Source of the DNA: a virus | IMG/VR virus record: IMGVR_UViG_3300028920_000035 | Location: 83,623 to 147,622 of that record | DNA: 64,000 bases | Direction: 5' to 3' (one strand) | Shown here: positions 16,701 to 24,500 of the stretch, in pieces | Numbering within the stretch: the stretch's first letter is position 1 | How the letters are laid out: every line of letters begins with the position of its first letter | Translations under genes and position numbers: made by a program | The notes under the pieces: model-generated | Told to the model about the DNA's origin: nothing | Seen by the model: the letters and a program-made list of their open reading frames with translations, nothing else | Databases searched by the model: none

Positions 16701-19080
16701 TAAGACGGAGGCGGCTCGCAAACTCGGCAACTTCCACGACAGCGTGCCGAAGTTTGCCAAGTGGGTGAAGAAGCAGCACGCGGGGGTGAAGAGGCATCTG
16801 GGCGTGCGCACAGCATTCGGCCGTTTCATCGCCATTCCAAATGCAGCGGTGAAGGTTGGTGACGTCAAAAAGGACTATTGGGGTCGTCCCATCCTTAAGG
16901 AAGGGCAAGAGCAGCGGTTAACCGATAAGGACGTCCGCATCATGCGGTCCTCGTCCGAGCGAGTCAGCACGAATTACCCCATTCAAGGCTGTCTCGATTC
17001 AAGATCCTTGGTTAATACCCAAGATGGTTGGGTTTCTATCGGTAGTCTTGTTGAGGCTGGGCAACCTTTTGTAGTGTGGACCGGCTCTCGATGGGCCGAA
17101 GCAACAGCCCATGATATGGGCCCCTGCGAGCTGGCTGAGGTAAAGCTCAAGGACGGCACCATTGTTCGCTGTGACACTCGCCACAAGCTGCTGGTCGTCA
17201 GCGACGCTGGCTATCGGTGGGTCGAGTATCAAGACCTTGAGCCTGGCATGGCGGTAGCCACAGCGCTTTGCGAGCCTGTAGAGTATGAACCTTCACCTCT
17301 ACCGTCTATGAGCCAACGCGAACGGTCCCGCGCCCGACCCCAAATCAACGAACTAGAAGCGTTCTGGTATTGGATGGGGCGCTACGTGGGGGACGGTCGG
17401 ATCGACCATCGGGGAGGTATACAGTTCTTCTTTGGGGAGCATGAACGTGAGGCTGTCGACCGGTGCCTTCAATTTTGGGAGGTATTTGGCCTCAACTCAA
17501 CGTGGGGCCTCAAGATACACACGCCGCATAAAAAGGAGTCCTCTCGATACACGGTCAATGTGTGGAGCGTGGACCTTCTGGATTGGCTTAAAGAGTTGGG
17601 GTTTGAGCCCGCCACAGCTCACACCAAGCGATGCCCGCGCCGCATCTTCGGAGAGACTTTGGCTCACCGTCGAGCGTTTTTACGCGGCGTCATGGCGTCG
17701 GATGGCCGCAAGCCTCCGCTTGTTACGGCCAAAGGCAACCCCTACAACGTCCACCTCTGTCAGCGGCCGCTACTTGAGGACCTCAAGCTGTTGTTCCGCA
17801 GCGCTGGGGTCGAATCGGCCTTGCGAGGCCCTTACCGTAGTGGTGAAGACCAGAACGGCGACGATACGATCAGCTACCGTCTGGATCTGAACCGCCGGAT
17901 GTATGAGCGCCATGTCGTGGGCTGCACAGACGTTCGACATCCGAAGTTCTGCGACATGTTTGCGCCTCAGTTCTTGGTCGGTGAGCTTCTGAAAGCAGGC
18001 TCCTGGACACGTGCAGACTTCCCCGATGAGTCGAGCTATAATCTGTACTTACGCCTCAGAGTTGGAGGACGTGTCACGGTTTACACTTTGCAACGTCTCT
18101 GCCAACTGCTGGGCGTCAAGTTGCCGCTCCCTGTCTATGGGTTCAAGCGAATTGTCACAAAACAGGCACTAGGGTGTGTAGAGCACACCTACACGCTGAG
18201 TGTTCAGGACAAGCTGCATCGCTTCGAAGCTGATGGGGTCATCACCAAAAACTCGGGCGCCGACATCTGCAAGATCGCACTCGTCAAGTGCGTCAAGGCG
18301 TTCCACAAGCGTGGATGGTTGCGCAACGGCGGCGACGATTCCGTGCGGATGCTGATGACCGTCCACGACGAGATCGTGTTCGAGATTCGTGAGAGCCGGC
18401 TGATGGATGCCGTGCCAGTTATCAGCGAGGCCATGGAAAGCCCGGACAAGATGACGCGGCCCGCGTGGAAGGTGCCCCTGGTGGTGGAGCCCCTGGTGGG
18501 TCACAGCTGGGACGCTAATGTTGATTGGCTATCCATGATCAAGGGTGTGGACGAGGACGGTAAGCCCTATGAAGTGCCTGAATGGCTGCTCCCGATGATT
18601 GACCTGGAGCGAATTCGCAAGGACGAGGCCGCACGTTTGGAGCGCAAGGGTCAGCCTGCCCCAGTTGTCGCCAAGCCCCAGCCCACCAGTACGCCCGCGG
18701 GCGTACCCCCAGCAGCCGCCGCCACGACGGTGACCACAGCGTCTGCCCCAGCCAAGGTCAAGACGAATAGTTTCCCGAAAGAGACGAAGGAAGCCTACAA
18801 AACGGGCTCAATTGCCACGTTTGCTGTGACTCGGGAGCACCTGACACCAGATTCGGTGTGGATGATTGGCAATGCTCAACTGAACTGCCACCCTGTACGG
18901 GTGGCAGCCGAGCGGGGTTGTAGCAACCGCTGCAACCTGCGCCTGATCACTATCGAGGGGGACCTCCTGATCGACCCGGCGTTCAACAGCGACGGACGAT
19001 GGGACATTGACCCAGAGGCGTTCAGTCGCAAAATGAGGGAGCACAACTTCCCCTACGACTTCCGGATTGACGACAAGTGA
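13795..19080 (+). CDS. polA: Family A DNA polymerase with 3'-5' exonuclease, two inteins
   Basis: ATG 13795 overlaps the preceding stop; longer readings would run through the previous gene. Precursor of 1761 residues, about 975 mature. Exonuclease motifs: D92/E94 (SLDLESTG), D198 (AKFDQE) and Y290xxxD294. Polymerase motif A is VKVDYAGQELRI (D526). Motif B is RTSGK/SANFSLIYGGG, split by intein 1 after K582. NYPIQG/SGADI is split by intein 2. Motif C is MTVHDEIVF (H1524-D-E). There is no 5' nuclease domain, as usual for phage family A replicases. A Pro/Ala/Thr linker and an extra C-terminal domain of about 130 residues with Cys residues follow the polymerase core. Confidence 0.93.
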   Translation: MSDDDDDLMADVMAEILPTAAKEEQKAPDLDSDEAADLDDFMAGMNLQQEDTIDPELLKPWMKYHKMELVQDIGRVKEVINGAIEFGTCSLDLESTGLDTRIDFDSGGKPHTKSKVVGYCVGYDGNGYYIPVRHNFDPIMGEENPNVSPALVDPEITRLCYAAQPVLTEEGKANDPLASNDIAEPGKVKLLFWHAKFDQEMLYPVTGIDFWHPESYEDGMLMFYCVYSDDMSYELKQKAKQFLRIKDPETGEEYPYEMIKYDKLFPKGTPKENRRIHTRYPRPDNEVTRYGCSDAICTELLCKLPWLVERLEKTNRGIYRLEKMTTQAVRIMERSRVLIDKAAIEAVRQEAITALKEVEKQIKGIAEGVGFHDFNPGSTEQLASLLFDKKWLNLEPKPDKTTEGQYKTDAKTLEKLMERPGAPAILKLSLTYRQIQKVQGTYLDKMVENVDEFDQLRFDFKQHGAATGRFSAPQEQKEERAFGREGYSGIPIQGIPARDNPKKPKVAGSLRKGFIARPGYVIVKVDYAGQELRIVTNLSGEPVWEKEFLEGTGDLHTITAKAFFPGLQRTDPDFKVKRTSGKCVHPDTLVCGVKGYRPLRSLTLFPKESDRFLGASPPDVEIDGNPVVDTYNGGVKKLYHVVTSKGIVTCTANHRFRLANGSLVRAGDLQKGQELAPVELPSLRGRVGASRRLGLWKGVPRGEYRLGLPECYFAGLYLGDGTVSNSGARLTHGRIGKTCPLGVPYKEWQQILLKACTDVGLDPTPEATSLYLGSRVVVRYLEALELVVPRPGTAQGRMKNLRVPSWVLEQGQKGFMAFLAGLLDTDGSVSHQMHTIEVTTKDFIFAGQLAALAQACGLPLSVEPTFNKTYRKHYARLHLTVGSAWSFRKHLRHPGKVLRLKAPQKQSSITNENIVKKVFPAGKSACLDVTMGTVDHLYRANGMLTHNSANFSLIYGGGVQAVMRATGCDKTEAARKLGNFHDSVPKFAKWVKKQHAGVKRHLGVRTAFGRFIAIPNAAVKVGDVKKDYWGRPILKEGQEQRLTDKDVRIMRSSSERVSTNYPIQGCLDSRSLVNTQDGWVSIGSLVEAGQPFVVWTGSRWAEATAHDMGPCELAEVKLKDGTIVRCDTRHKLLVVSDAGYRWVEYQDLEPGMAVATALCEPVEYEPSPLPSMSQRERSRARPQINELEAFWYWMGRYVGDGRIDHRGGIQFFFGEHEREAVDRCLQFWEVFGLNSTWGLKIHTPHKKESSRYTVNVWSVDLLDWLKELGFEPATAHTKRCPRRIFGETLAHRRAFLRGVMASDGRKPPLVTAKGNPYNVHLCQRPLLEDLKLLFRSAGVESALRGPYRSGEDQNGDDTISYRLDLNRRMYERHVVGCTDVRHPKFCDMFAPQFLVGELLKAGSWTRADFPDESSYNLYLRLRVGGRVTVYTLQRLCQLLGVKLPLPVYGFKRIVTKQALGCVEHTYTLSVQDKLHRFEADGVITKNSGADICKIALVKCVKAFHKRGWLRNGGDDSVRMLMTVHDEIVFEIRESRLMDAVPVISEAMESPDKMTRPAWKVPLVVEPLVGHSWDANVDWLSMIKGVDEDGKPYEVPEWLLPMIDLERIRKDEAARLERKGQPAPVVAKPQPTSTPAGVPPAAAATTVTTASAPAKVKTNSFPKETKEAYKTGSIATFAVTREHLTPDSVWMIGNAQLNCHPVRVAAERGCSNRCNLRLITIEGDLLIDPAFNSDGRWDIDPEAFSRKMREHNFPYDFRIDDK
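15541..16635 (+). other. Intein 1 in DNA polymerase (motif B site)
   Basis: A 365-residue insertion with N-terminus CVHPDTLVCGVKGY, block B TANHRF, LAGLIDADG motifs FAGLYLGDG and LAGLLDTDG, and C-terminus RANGMLTHN followed by Ser+1. The site is right after the catalytic Lys of the O-helix motif, so unspliced polymerase should be inactive. Confidence 0.93.
16990..18252 (+). other. Intein 2 in DNA polymerase (YPIQG site)
   Basis: A 421-residue insertion with N-terminus CLDSRSLVNTQDGWV, block B DTRHKL, LAGLIDADG motifs WMGRYVGDG and LRGVMASDG, and C-terminus EADGVITKN followed by Ser+1. The penultimate residue is Lys instead of His, an atypical C-terminal cleavage site. It interrupts the conserved NYPIQGSGAD motif of family A polymerases. 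Confidence 0.9.
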
Positions 19081-19685
19081 TTCGCAAGAACGACTATATC
19101 CAGCTCTGCAACGAGCAGCGAGCACCAGACTTCGAGGCCAATGTCTGCATCCGGTGTGCTCAATTGGAGTGCTCACGGAGCATCGCGAGCCGGGTCAGCA
19201 AGTTCGATGACCGTACCCAGAACTGGCACGAGAGGCTGTTCACTGACGTGCCGCGCATGGCGGAAACCGACCCAAGATTTAGCCAGATCTCAGGCCAGAA
19301 GTTCATCGACATCCCCGGCAGGATTCCCGAGGTCGGGCTGGCACCACCGTCGGACTGGGTCGACCTCAACACCACTGAGCCTGGGGTGAGGGCGCCCCCA
19401 CGCAAGGTTGGACCTCCCTCACCCCAGCCGGCGCCCCCTGAGCCCAGTCTGGAACCCGAGCCCCCGGCATCTTCAAAGCTTCCGCTCGTGCGAATGATAA
19501 ACTCGCCATTGCAGACGAGCATCATGTTGGACGGTGCAAATGCAGCCGTCGCACCAGCGACGACTGACCCTTGGGCAGTGCCCATTCCGCCGGGCCACGC
19601 CCCCGCTCCAGAAACGGGCGGCGTGCAGAAAGTAAAGCCAGGGGCTACAATCCGCTTCGGGGGAGGGGGCGAGTCTAAAAAATGA
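19077..19685 (+). CDS. Cys-containing N-terminal domain plus proline-rich tail
   Basis: GTG 19077 overlaps the polymerase stop. The first 45 residues contain LCNEQ...CIRCAQLECSRS, four Cys that could form a zinc site, followed by a predicted helix. Residues 110-200 are Pro/Ala-rich and low complexity, ending GGGGESKK. Last gene of the replication operon. Function unknown; a DNA-binding or tether protein is possible. Confidence 0.6.
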   Translation: MIRKNDYIQLCNEQRAPDFEANVCIRCAQLECSRSIASRVSKFDDRTQNWHERLFTDVPRMAETDPRFSQISGQKFIDIPGRIPEVGLAPPSDWVDLNTTEPGVRAPPRKVGPPSPQPAPPEPSLEPEPPASSKLPLVRMINSPLQTSIMLDGANAAVAPATTDPWAVPIPPGHAPAPETGGVQKVKPGATIRFGGGGESKK

Positions 19686-19720
19686 GCCCCCTCCAATTAC
19701 CGACGAATTGGGTAAGGGGC

Positions 19721-19732
19721 CCGGTGTATAGT
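19721..19732 (+). promoter_or_regulatory. GGTGTA-type promoter for the DUF2997/DUF1257 genes
   Basis: CCGGTGTATAGT; the hexamer TATAGT is the closest of all sites to the sigma-70 -10 consensus. It ends 47 nt before ATG 19780, so this transcript has a real leader with TCAGGAG as ribosome-binding site. Confidence 0.55.
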
Positions 19733-19779
19733 CCAGTACAACCCGATCAACCCAACCAACTCAGGAGTGAAACACACCC

Positions 19780-19950
19780 ATGATTGTCAAATTCACCGTC
19801 GCGAGAAACGGAGAGACCAAGACCGAGGTCGTCGACAGGGAAGGCCAGAACTGTAAAAACGTCTTGAAGGTCACGCAGGCACTCGGCAAGGAAAAATCTC
19901 ACGAAATAACCGGCCCCGATTGTGATAAGGTCGATGAGGCACAGCTTTGA
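19780..19950 (+). CDS. DUF2997-like small protein
   Basis: ATG 19780 lies 11 nt after AGGAG and encodes 56 residues. The pattern (MIVKFTVARNGETKTEV, then G..C.......LGK) matches DUF2997 proteins, in which a beta-hairpin precedes a G-x-x-C helix (here Cys25). DUF2997 is commonly encoded next to DUF1257 and a Ycf46-type ATPase in bacteria, which is exactly the arrangement here. Biochemical role unknown; probably a partner in the same complex as the next two genes. Confidence 0.7.
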   Translation: MIVKFTVARNGETKTEVVDREGQNCKNVLKVTQALGKEKSHEITGPDCDKVDEAQL

Positions 19951-19981
19951 AGTAAGACGCCACAGCTTGAAGGGAGACAAC

Positions 19982-20320
19982 ATGTCACATCGAGTAGTTA
20001 CCACAACGAACATTACAGATAAGAAGATCGCCACCATGGCGCTCAACAAGAAGGGATGGGCCTTCGTCGACGAAGGTACTTCCCTCCGCATCACCAGCGG
20101 CCCGATGGATCGCGCGACGATCAACCTCAAGACGGGGGAGGTCGTTGGGGACAGCGACTTCCACGGATACAGCCGCGGGACGGGAAACAGCTCGCTCGAA
20201 GCCCTGAACCAGGAGTACGCGGTTCAGAAGATTCGCGCCACTGTCCGGAAGCAGGGTGGTACCATCCAGAGCCAGAAGACGGTCGGCGAGCAGGTCATCT
20301 TGATGGCTCACATGGCCTGA
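19982..20320 (+). CDS. DUF1257 (Ycf35-like) protein
   Basis: ATG 19982 follows GAAGGGAGA; protein of 112 residues. It begins MSHRVVTTTNITDKKIATMAL and continues KKGW, matching the start of DUF1257/Ycf35 proteins (MSHf....T.i.d...l..AL...G). A central beta-rich part and a helix EALNQEYAVQKIRATVRKQG close the domain, as in Ycf35. Family members are found beside DUF2997 and Ycf46-like ATPases in bacteria and plastids. Function is not established in the family. Confidence 0.78.
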   Translation: MSHRVVTTTNITDKKIATMALNKKGWAFVDEGTSLRITSGPMDRATINLKTGEVVGDSDFHGYSRGTGNSSLEALNQEYAVQKIRATVRKQGGTIQSQKTVGEQVILMAHMA

Positions 20321-20347
20321 ACCCCAGCTGGTCGTCCAAGCCCGCGA

Positions 20348-20377
20348 GAACCCCGCTCTGGAAACAGTGTGGGGTTC
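20348..20377 (+). terminator. Hairpin between DUF1257 and the AAA gene
   Basis: GAACCCC (20348-20354) pairs with GGGGTTC (20371-20377) over a 16-nt loop. There is no U-tract after it, so termination is doubtful. It may instead be an attenuator or mRNA-stability stem, as a new promoter motif follows at 20441. Confidence 0.3.
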
Positions 20378-20440
20378 GTTGTGTCTGGACCCCCAAAAAA
20401 GAGTACTGGACTTTCAACTTCTACCTTTCGATGAACCAAA

Positions 20441-20451
20441 CGGTGTAAAGG
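20441..20451 (+). promoter_or_regulatory. GGTGTA-type promoter motif for the AAA ATPase gene
   Basis: CGGTGTAAAGG with the hexamer ending 6 nt before ATG 20458; the spacer GTCGAC has no Shine-Dalgarno. A leaderless mRNA is likely if this is the promoter. Confidence 0.55.
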
Positions 20452-20457
20452 GTCGAC

Positions 20458-22041
20458 ATGAGCATCCCCGAGGCATTGAATCTGCACCTGCACGCTCTCA
20501 CTCGCTGCATCTACTACGTCACCGAGGAAGAAGACCAATTTCTCCTCAAGTTTCGTGACAAGCTCGATGCCGGCAAGGTTAAGAAGTCACAAAAGGCTTT
20601 TGTCTTCTCCGCCACTCACGGTTTAATTGGCTTGGAGCAGATGATCAAGGATTGGAGCACCCGCGCCCACCACGAGAGCGAAGAAGTGGGTGACATCCAC
20701 GAAGCTCTCGTCCGCGCTTACCGTGACAACCCTGAGGATAAGATCAACTTCTATATCATCACAGACCCGGACCGGTGGTTGCAGGATCCCCACGTCGTCC
20801 GCCGTATACTGAACATCATCCATCAGCTCCACAACGATCTGCGCACCATCAAGGTGCTCATTTTCGTGGGGCCTCGGCTCTACATTCCCGAGAAACTTCA
20901 GAGGTATATTGAAGTCATCACCGACTCAGGCTTGACTGACGAGGAGATTCAGGCGCAGATTGACGACATCTGCGGCCAACTCCGCATCGAATCCCCCGCA
21001 GGATCGGCCAAGCATTTCCGTGGCCTGACCTCCTATGAGGTCAACAGCGCCATCGCGCAGTCGATCGTCAGGACGCGCAGAGATCCACCCAAGCGCATCG
21101 AGCCGCGCATCGTTGGTGAGTTCAAGCGGGCCCAGCTGAACAAGACCGACCTGGTGAGCTACGTGGATGTGGCAGACTACACGTTCGATGCGGTAGGTGG
21201 TCTCCAACGCTTCAAGAAGTGGGCCACAAAGAACCATGCCTGTTGGACCACTGAGGGTCAGAAGTACGGTCTCACACCACCCAAAGGGGTGCTCGCCGTG
21301 GGGGTATGGGGGTGTGGTAAGAGCATCAGCATGAAGGCACTGGCCAATGCTTGGCGGCTCCCTCTCATCCAGCTCGAAATGGGCAAGCTTCGTAGCTCGG
21401 GCGTCGGTGAGACAGAGGCCAACACCTACCGTGCCATTCGGCTGATCGAGGCTGTAGCCCCTTGCTTGCTTTGGATCGATGAGGCCGAGAAGTCCCTGAG
21501 CGGATCCCATTCATCGAGCTACTCGGACTCTGGCACCACCTCGCGCGTCGTCGGAATCTGGTCGAACTGGCTCCAGGAGACGAACGCCCAAGTGTGCATG
21601 GCAATGACGGCCAACTCGCTGGCCACCCTTCCCGTGGAGTTCGTCAACCGCATGGACGAGCGGTTCTTCTTCGACTTGCCCGTCGAGGAAGAGCGGGTCG
21701 ACATCCTGAAGATCCACATCGCTGCCAAGGGACAGGACCCGTCCACATACAAGCTCGCCAAGCTGGCCGAGGCCGCCAGCCAGATGGTTGGACGTGAGAT
21801 CATGCAGGCGGTCAATGCGGCCATGACCGAGAGCTTCGACCAGGACAAGCCGAATCTCGACGGCGAGATCTTGGAGGCCGAGTTGCGGAACAAGCCGCGT
21901 ATCTTCAAGACGATGATCGACGAGGTTCGGGAAATTTTAGATTGGGTCGGCTACGACGAGGAACGTGGGGACGGTATCCGGGCCCGCATGGCGTCCGAGT
22001 TCCGGGGTGATAGCTTCAAGTTCGTGAGCGGCGGCGGCTGA
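20458..22041 (+). CDS. Ycf46-like AAA+ ATPase
   Basis: 527 residues. The N-terminal domain (about 1-190) begins with helices and YYVTEEEDQFL, matching the Ycf46 N-terminus (region where Ycf46 has IYIVTSEE), and then a Rossmann-like part (INFYIITDPDRWL, VLIFVGPRLYIP). The AAA core has Walker A GVWGCGKS (Lys288), Walker B CLLWIDEAEK, sensor 1 MAMTAN and FVNRMDERFFFDLP with an arginine finger position. Together with DUF2997 and DUF1257 just upstream it forms a module well known in cyanobacteria and other bacteria. The substrate is unknown; AAA remodelling or unfolding activity is inferred. Confidence 0.85.
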   Translation: MSIPEALNLHLHALTRCIYYVTEEEDQFLLKFRDKLDAGKVKKSQKAFVFSATHGLIGLEQMIKDWSTRAHHESEEVGDIHEALVRAYRDNPEDKINFYIITDPDRWLQDPHVVRRILNIIHQLHNDLRTIKVLIFVGPRLYIPEKLQRYIEVITDSGLTDEEIQAQIDDICGQLRIESPAGSAKHFRGLTSYEVNSAIAQSIVRTRRDPPKRIEPRIVGEFKRAQLNKTDLVSYVDVADYTFDAVGGLQRFKKWATKNHACWTTEGQKYGLTPPKGVLAVGVWGCGKSISMKALANAWRLPLIQLEMGKLRSSGVGETEANTYRAIRLIEAVAPCLLWIDEAEKSLSGSHSSSYSDSGTTSRVVGIWSNWLQETNAQVCMAMTANSLATLPVEFVNRMDERFFFDLPVEEERVDILKIHIAAKGQDPSTYKLAKLAEAASQMVGREIMQAVNAAMTESFDQDKPNLDGEILEAELRNKPRIFKTMIDEVREILDWVGYDEERGDGIRARMASEFRGDSFKFVSGGG

Positions 22042-23219
22042 TGCCCGGAGACGACGACCTACTAGAGCGGTACAAGCCACAGGACATCCAGTCCACGGCA
22101 GACCCTGACCCCGAGCTGCTGCTCGACGGTCGGGCTGCCATCATGGGCGATCAAGAGACCCGCCGCTCTTTGTGCGAGGGGCGGGAGACTGGACAGGCCC
22201 GCACCGATTTACGGGACAACCTGGCCCTCCAGCTCGCCTCCCATTGGCATGGTGAGGTCGGCCTAGACTCGTGCATCGAGGTCGCGACATACCTCGTGGA
22301 TGAGTACCTGACGCTCGGGGAGGGCATTTTCCTGATCAACCGCGCCACGGGCAAGGTCGAGGCTCAACTCAGCGAAGACGACCTTTACAAGCCGAACCCC
22401 GTCCCGCGCGAAGATGGCACGCTCGCCCAGCCTCTGGCCCGCATTCGGCCCAACATCCTGTCCAACCTCGCCGTTTGGGTGGGGGACCGCGAGCGCGAGT
22501 CCCGCATCTTGGCAGAACTCTCCCGTCGGGCCAACCTCACGCCCCTGTTGGAGCAGGAGGGCGACCAACGGCTCCAGGTCGCCTCCAGACGCGGCCGGGC
22601 CCAGATAGTGGCCGAGGTAGCCCAGAACTCTCCCGCACGGCTTTTGGGCTCGTTGAGTGGCCCCCTGGGGGCCTTCACGCGCCGCTTTCCGGTAATCAAC
22701 ACTTTGCCGGACCACACAGAGTATCTGGTGGAGGTCACGGGAGAGACTCTGGCTCGTACGCGTCAGGGCGTCCAAGACCCACTCACGACCAACTTGGCCT
22801 ACTCGCCCTCCACTCAACTGCGATCCTCTCTACCGGCCAACTGGCTGAGACAAGTGCTCAAACTGTTCGCCGAAACAGCTCACCGGCAATCTCCGCCGGG
22901 TGCTATCCCCTTGAGCCAGCTGACTCGCCAAGATCTGGCTGATGCGGATCTCTGGATTGTGGACCCCAACCTGATGCAGGCGTTCCGGGAACTCGACCCC
23001 AAGCTCATCCTCATCCCCATTCCGGGGGCGCCTCCGCTTGGCATCGAGCCAGGGGAGACCGGGTGGCTTCAGGTGCCGAACGCTTTCACGGCCGCGAGTC
23101 GCGAGATGTTTGATCGGTGGCAGGTTGAAGCTGGGCTTCAGGTAACCCTTTGGTACAATCCAGACTTTATCAACCTGCTGGAGATCTCCGACATCCCCCA
23201 GCAGGCACAGGTGATCTGA
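22041..23219 (+). CDS. Unknown protein, 392 aa
   Basis: TGATG overlap with the ATPase gene indicates coupled translation. A soluble acidic protein, mostly helical, with two segments that look like conserved blocks: LRDNLALQLASHW...VDEYLTLGEGIFLINR and DLWIVDPNLMQAFRELDPKL. No nucleotide-binding or metal motif seen. Its tight coupling to the Ycf46-like gene suggests a partner or substrate; this is inference. Confidence 0.65.
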   Translation: MPGDDDLLERYKPQDIQSTADPDPELLLDGRAAIMGDQETRRSLCEGRETGQARTDLRDNLALQLASHWHGEVGLDSCIEVATYLVDEYLTLGEGIFLINRATGKVEAQLSEDDLYKPNPVPREDGTLAQPLARIRPNILSNLAVWVGDRERESRILAELSRRANLTPLLEQEGDQRLQVASRRGRAQIVAEVAQNSPARLLGSLSGPLGAFTRRFPVINTLPDHTEYLVEVTGETLARTRQGVQDPLTTNLAYSPSTQLRSSLPANWLRQVLKLFAETAHRQSPPGAIPLSQLTRQDLADADLWIVDPNLMQAFRELDPKLILIPIPGAPPLGIEPGETGWLQVPNAFTAASREMFDRWQVEAGLQVTLWYNPDFINLLEISDIPQQAQVI

Positions 23220-23509
23220 TGCAAGGAACCCAAGAAGCTGTTGATTTCCTCCAGAATTTCGCCAAGGCGATGCAAGTGCCCTACATCGAGGGTCACCTTA
23301 CGTCCAAGAAGTCTGAAGCCACCTGTACCCGCAACTACTCGACCCTGGAACGGACCTTGGCGGCCGTGAAAGCTGAGCGCCTGAAGCAGCTCTGGTACCA
23401 CGAACCAACTCGGTCCGTGGTCATGGGGACCATGAGCAACAACCGGTACAGCATCCTGTACACTGAATTTCGAGCCAAGATCAGCCTGATTCGGAAGGTT
23501 TTTAGCTAA
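23219..23509 (+). CDS. Unknown small protein, paralogue of next gene
   Basis: ATG 23219 overlaps the previous stop; 96 residues. The stretch STLERTLAAVKAERLKQLWY followed by HEPTRSVVMGTM aligns with FERSLAVVQHGGVRGMWFH and VPTQRLVVSM in the next protein, so the two genes are tandem paralogues. The core looks like a short helix followed by a beta-hairpin. Function unknown. Confidence 0.6.
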   Translation: MQGTQEAVDFLQNFAKAMQVPYIEGHLTSKKSEATCTRNYSTLERTLAAVKAERLKQLWYHEPTRSVVMGTMSNNRYSILYTEFRAKISLIRKVFS

Positions 23510-23901
23510 TGGCCGACCTCTTCATCCGCCTAGCTCGCACGCTGTCTAACGAGGCCCAGGTGGGGTATGCTGAAGACAACGAGTACGCTGATGATGACGA
23601 GGGCGCGGCGACGGTGGGGTCCAGCTTCGAGCGGAGTCTCGCTGTCGTCCAGCACGGTGGGGTCCGAGGCATGTGGTTTCACGTCCCAACCCAGCGGCTT
23701 GTCGTCAGCATGGTCAACTTCATTGGGGAAGGACCTGAGTTACGTGTCCTCTCCCGCGTGGCGTTTACTCCCCAGGAGATGGTGGACAACTACTACAAGA
23801 TCAGGGACGCCTTAGGTGTTCGCTTGGAAATGCCTTGGGGCAATGAGGTCCGGGCGGAGTTGCTCACCGAAGCAAAAGGAGTGCTCAGTGCCAAGTCATG
23901 A
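23509..23901 (+). CDS. Unknown protein, paralogue of preceding gene
   Basis: Start overlaps the previous stop (TAATG); 130 residues. Shares the ER-LA-V...W-H-PT-R-VV pattern with the preceding protein but has an extra acidic N-terminal insert (EDNEYADDDEG) and a C-terminal extension (LEMPWGNEVRAELL). No recognised family. Confidence 0.6.
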   Translation: MADLFIRLARTLSNEAQVGYAEDNEYADDDEGAATVGSSFERSLAVVQHGGVRGMWFHVPTQRLVVSMVNFIGEGPELRVLSRVAFTPQEMVDNYYKIRDALGVRLEMPWGNEVRAELLTEAKGVLSAKS

Positions 23902-24286
23902 AGAGGCACAAGCTATCGTCGAGACCCAAAACCACATCATCCTGGTGCGCAATCTGCTCAACTTCGCGGCCATGGAGCTGTTGCGGCGGGGGGAGGTCCA
24001 CGACCAGAGCAAGCTGGTCGAACCCGAGCTTTCGACGTTCATCGAGTACACACCACGCCTGAAGGGGATGACCTACCAGAGCGCCGAGTATCAGCAGTGC
24101 CTGGCCGAGATGACACCCGCGCTCGAACACCATTACGCTAACAACCGACACCACCCTCAACATTTTGAGGATGGTGTGGACGGGATGAATGTCCTCGACC
24201 TTCTGGAGATGTTCCTCGATTGGTACGCCTCGACCAAGCGACACGATGACGGCCGCCCGTTCGACGAGGGACTGGTGAAGAGGTAA
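23888..24286 (+). CDS. DUF5662 family protein
   Basis: GTG 23888 follows AAAGGAG at 5 nt and overlaps the previous gene by 14 nt; 132 residues. The sequence runs ETQNHI..VR..L, EVHDQSKLVEPEL, EYTPRLKGMTY, ALEHHYANNRHHPQHFEDG, DLLEMFLDW, which matches DUF5662, a family common in phages and some bacteria. Conserved His and Asp (HD, HH, RHHP) suggest a metal-dependent helical hydrolase of HD type, but activity is not known. Confidence 0.85.
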   Translation: MPSHEEAQAIVETQNHIILVRNLLNFAAMELLRRGEVHDQSKLVEPELSTFIEYTPRLKGMTYQSAEYQQCLAEMTPALEHHYANNRHHPQHFEDGVDGMNVLDLLEMFLDWYASTKRHDDGRPFDEGLVKR

Positions 24287-24293
24287 GTCTGGT

Positions 24294-24491
24294 ATGGCAG
24301 GTTGCTACTCGTTCGTCGTTTGCTCCAAGACGCCCGTGGGCATCGAGAAGCCCATGGTGCTCCTGGACGAGGGCGTGCAGGTGTTCACGGCCTTCGTTGA
24401 TGACCTTGAAGAGTTCAAAAAGCGGCTGGAATCGGAAGGGGTCGAGATCCGCAATGTGAACTGTCTCGACGGTTTGGGGTCCCGAACTTAG
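24294..24491 (+). CDS. Small unknown protein, 65 aa
   Basis: ATG 7 nt after the previous stop, with GAAGAGGTAAG upstream acting as ribosome-binding region. Two predicted beta strands, then a helix (DDLEEFKKRLESEGV). No family recognised. It belongs to the same gene run as its neighbours. Confidence 0.55.
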   Translation: MAGCYSFVVCSKTPVGIEKPMVLLDEGVQVFTAFVDDLEEFKKRLESEGVEIRNVNCLDGLGSRT

Positions 24492-24500
24492 GGAAACATC

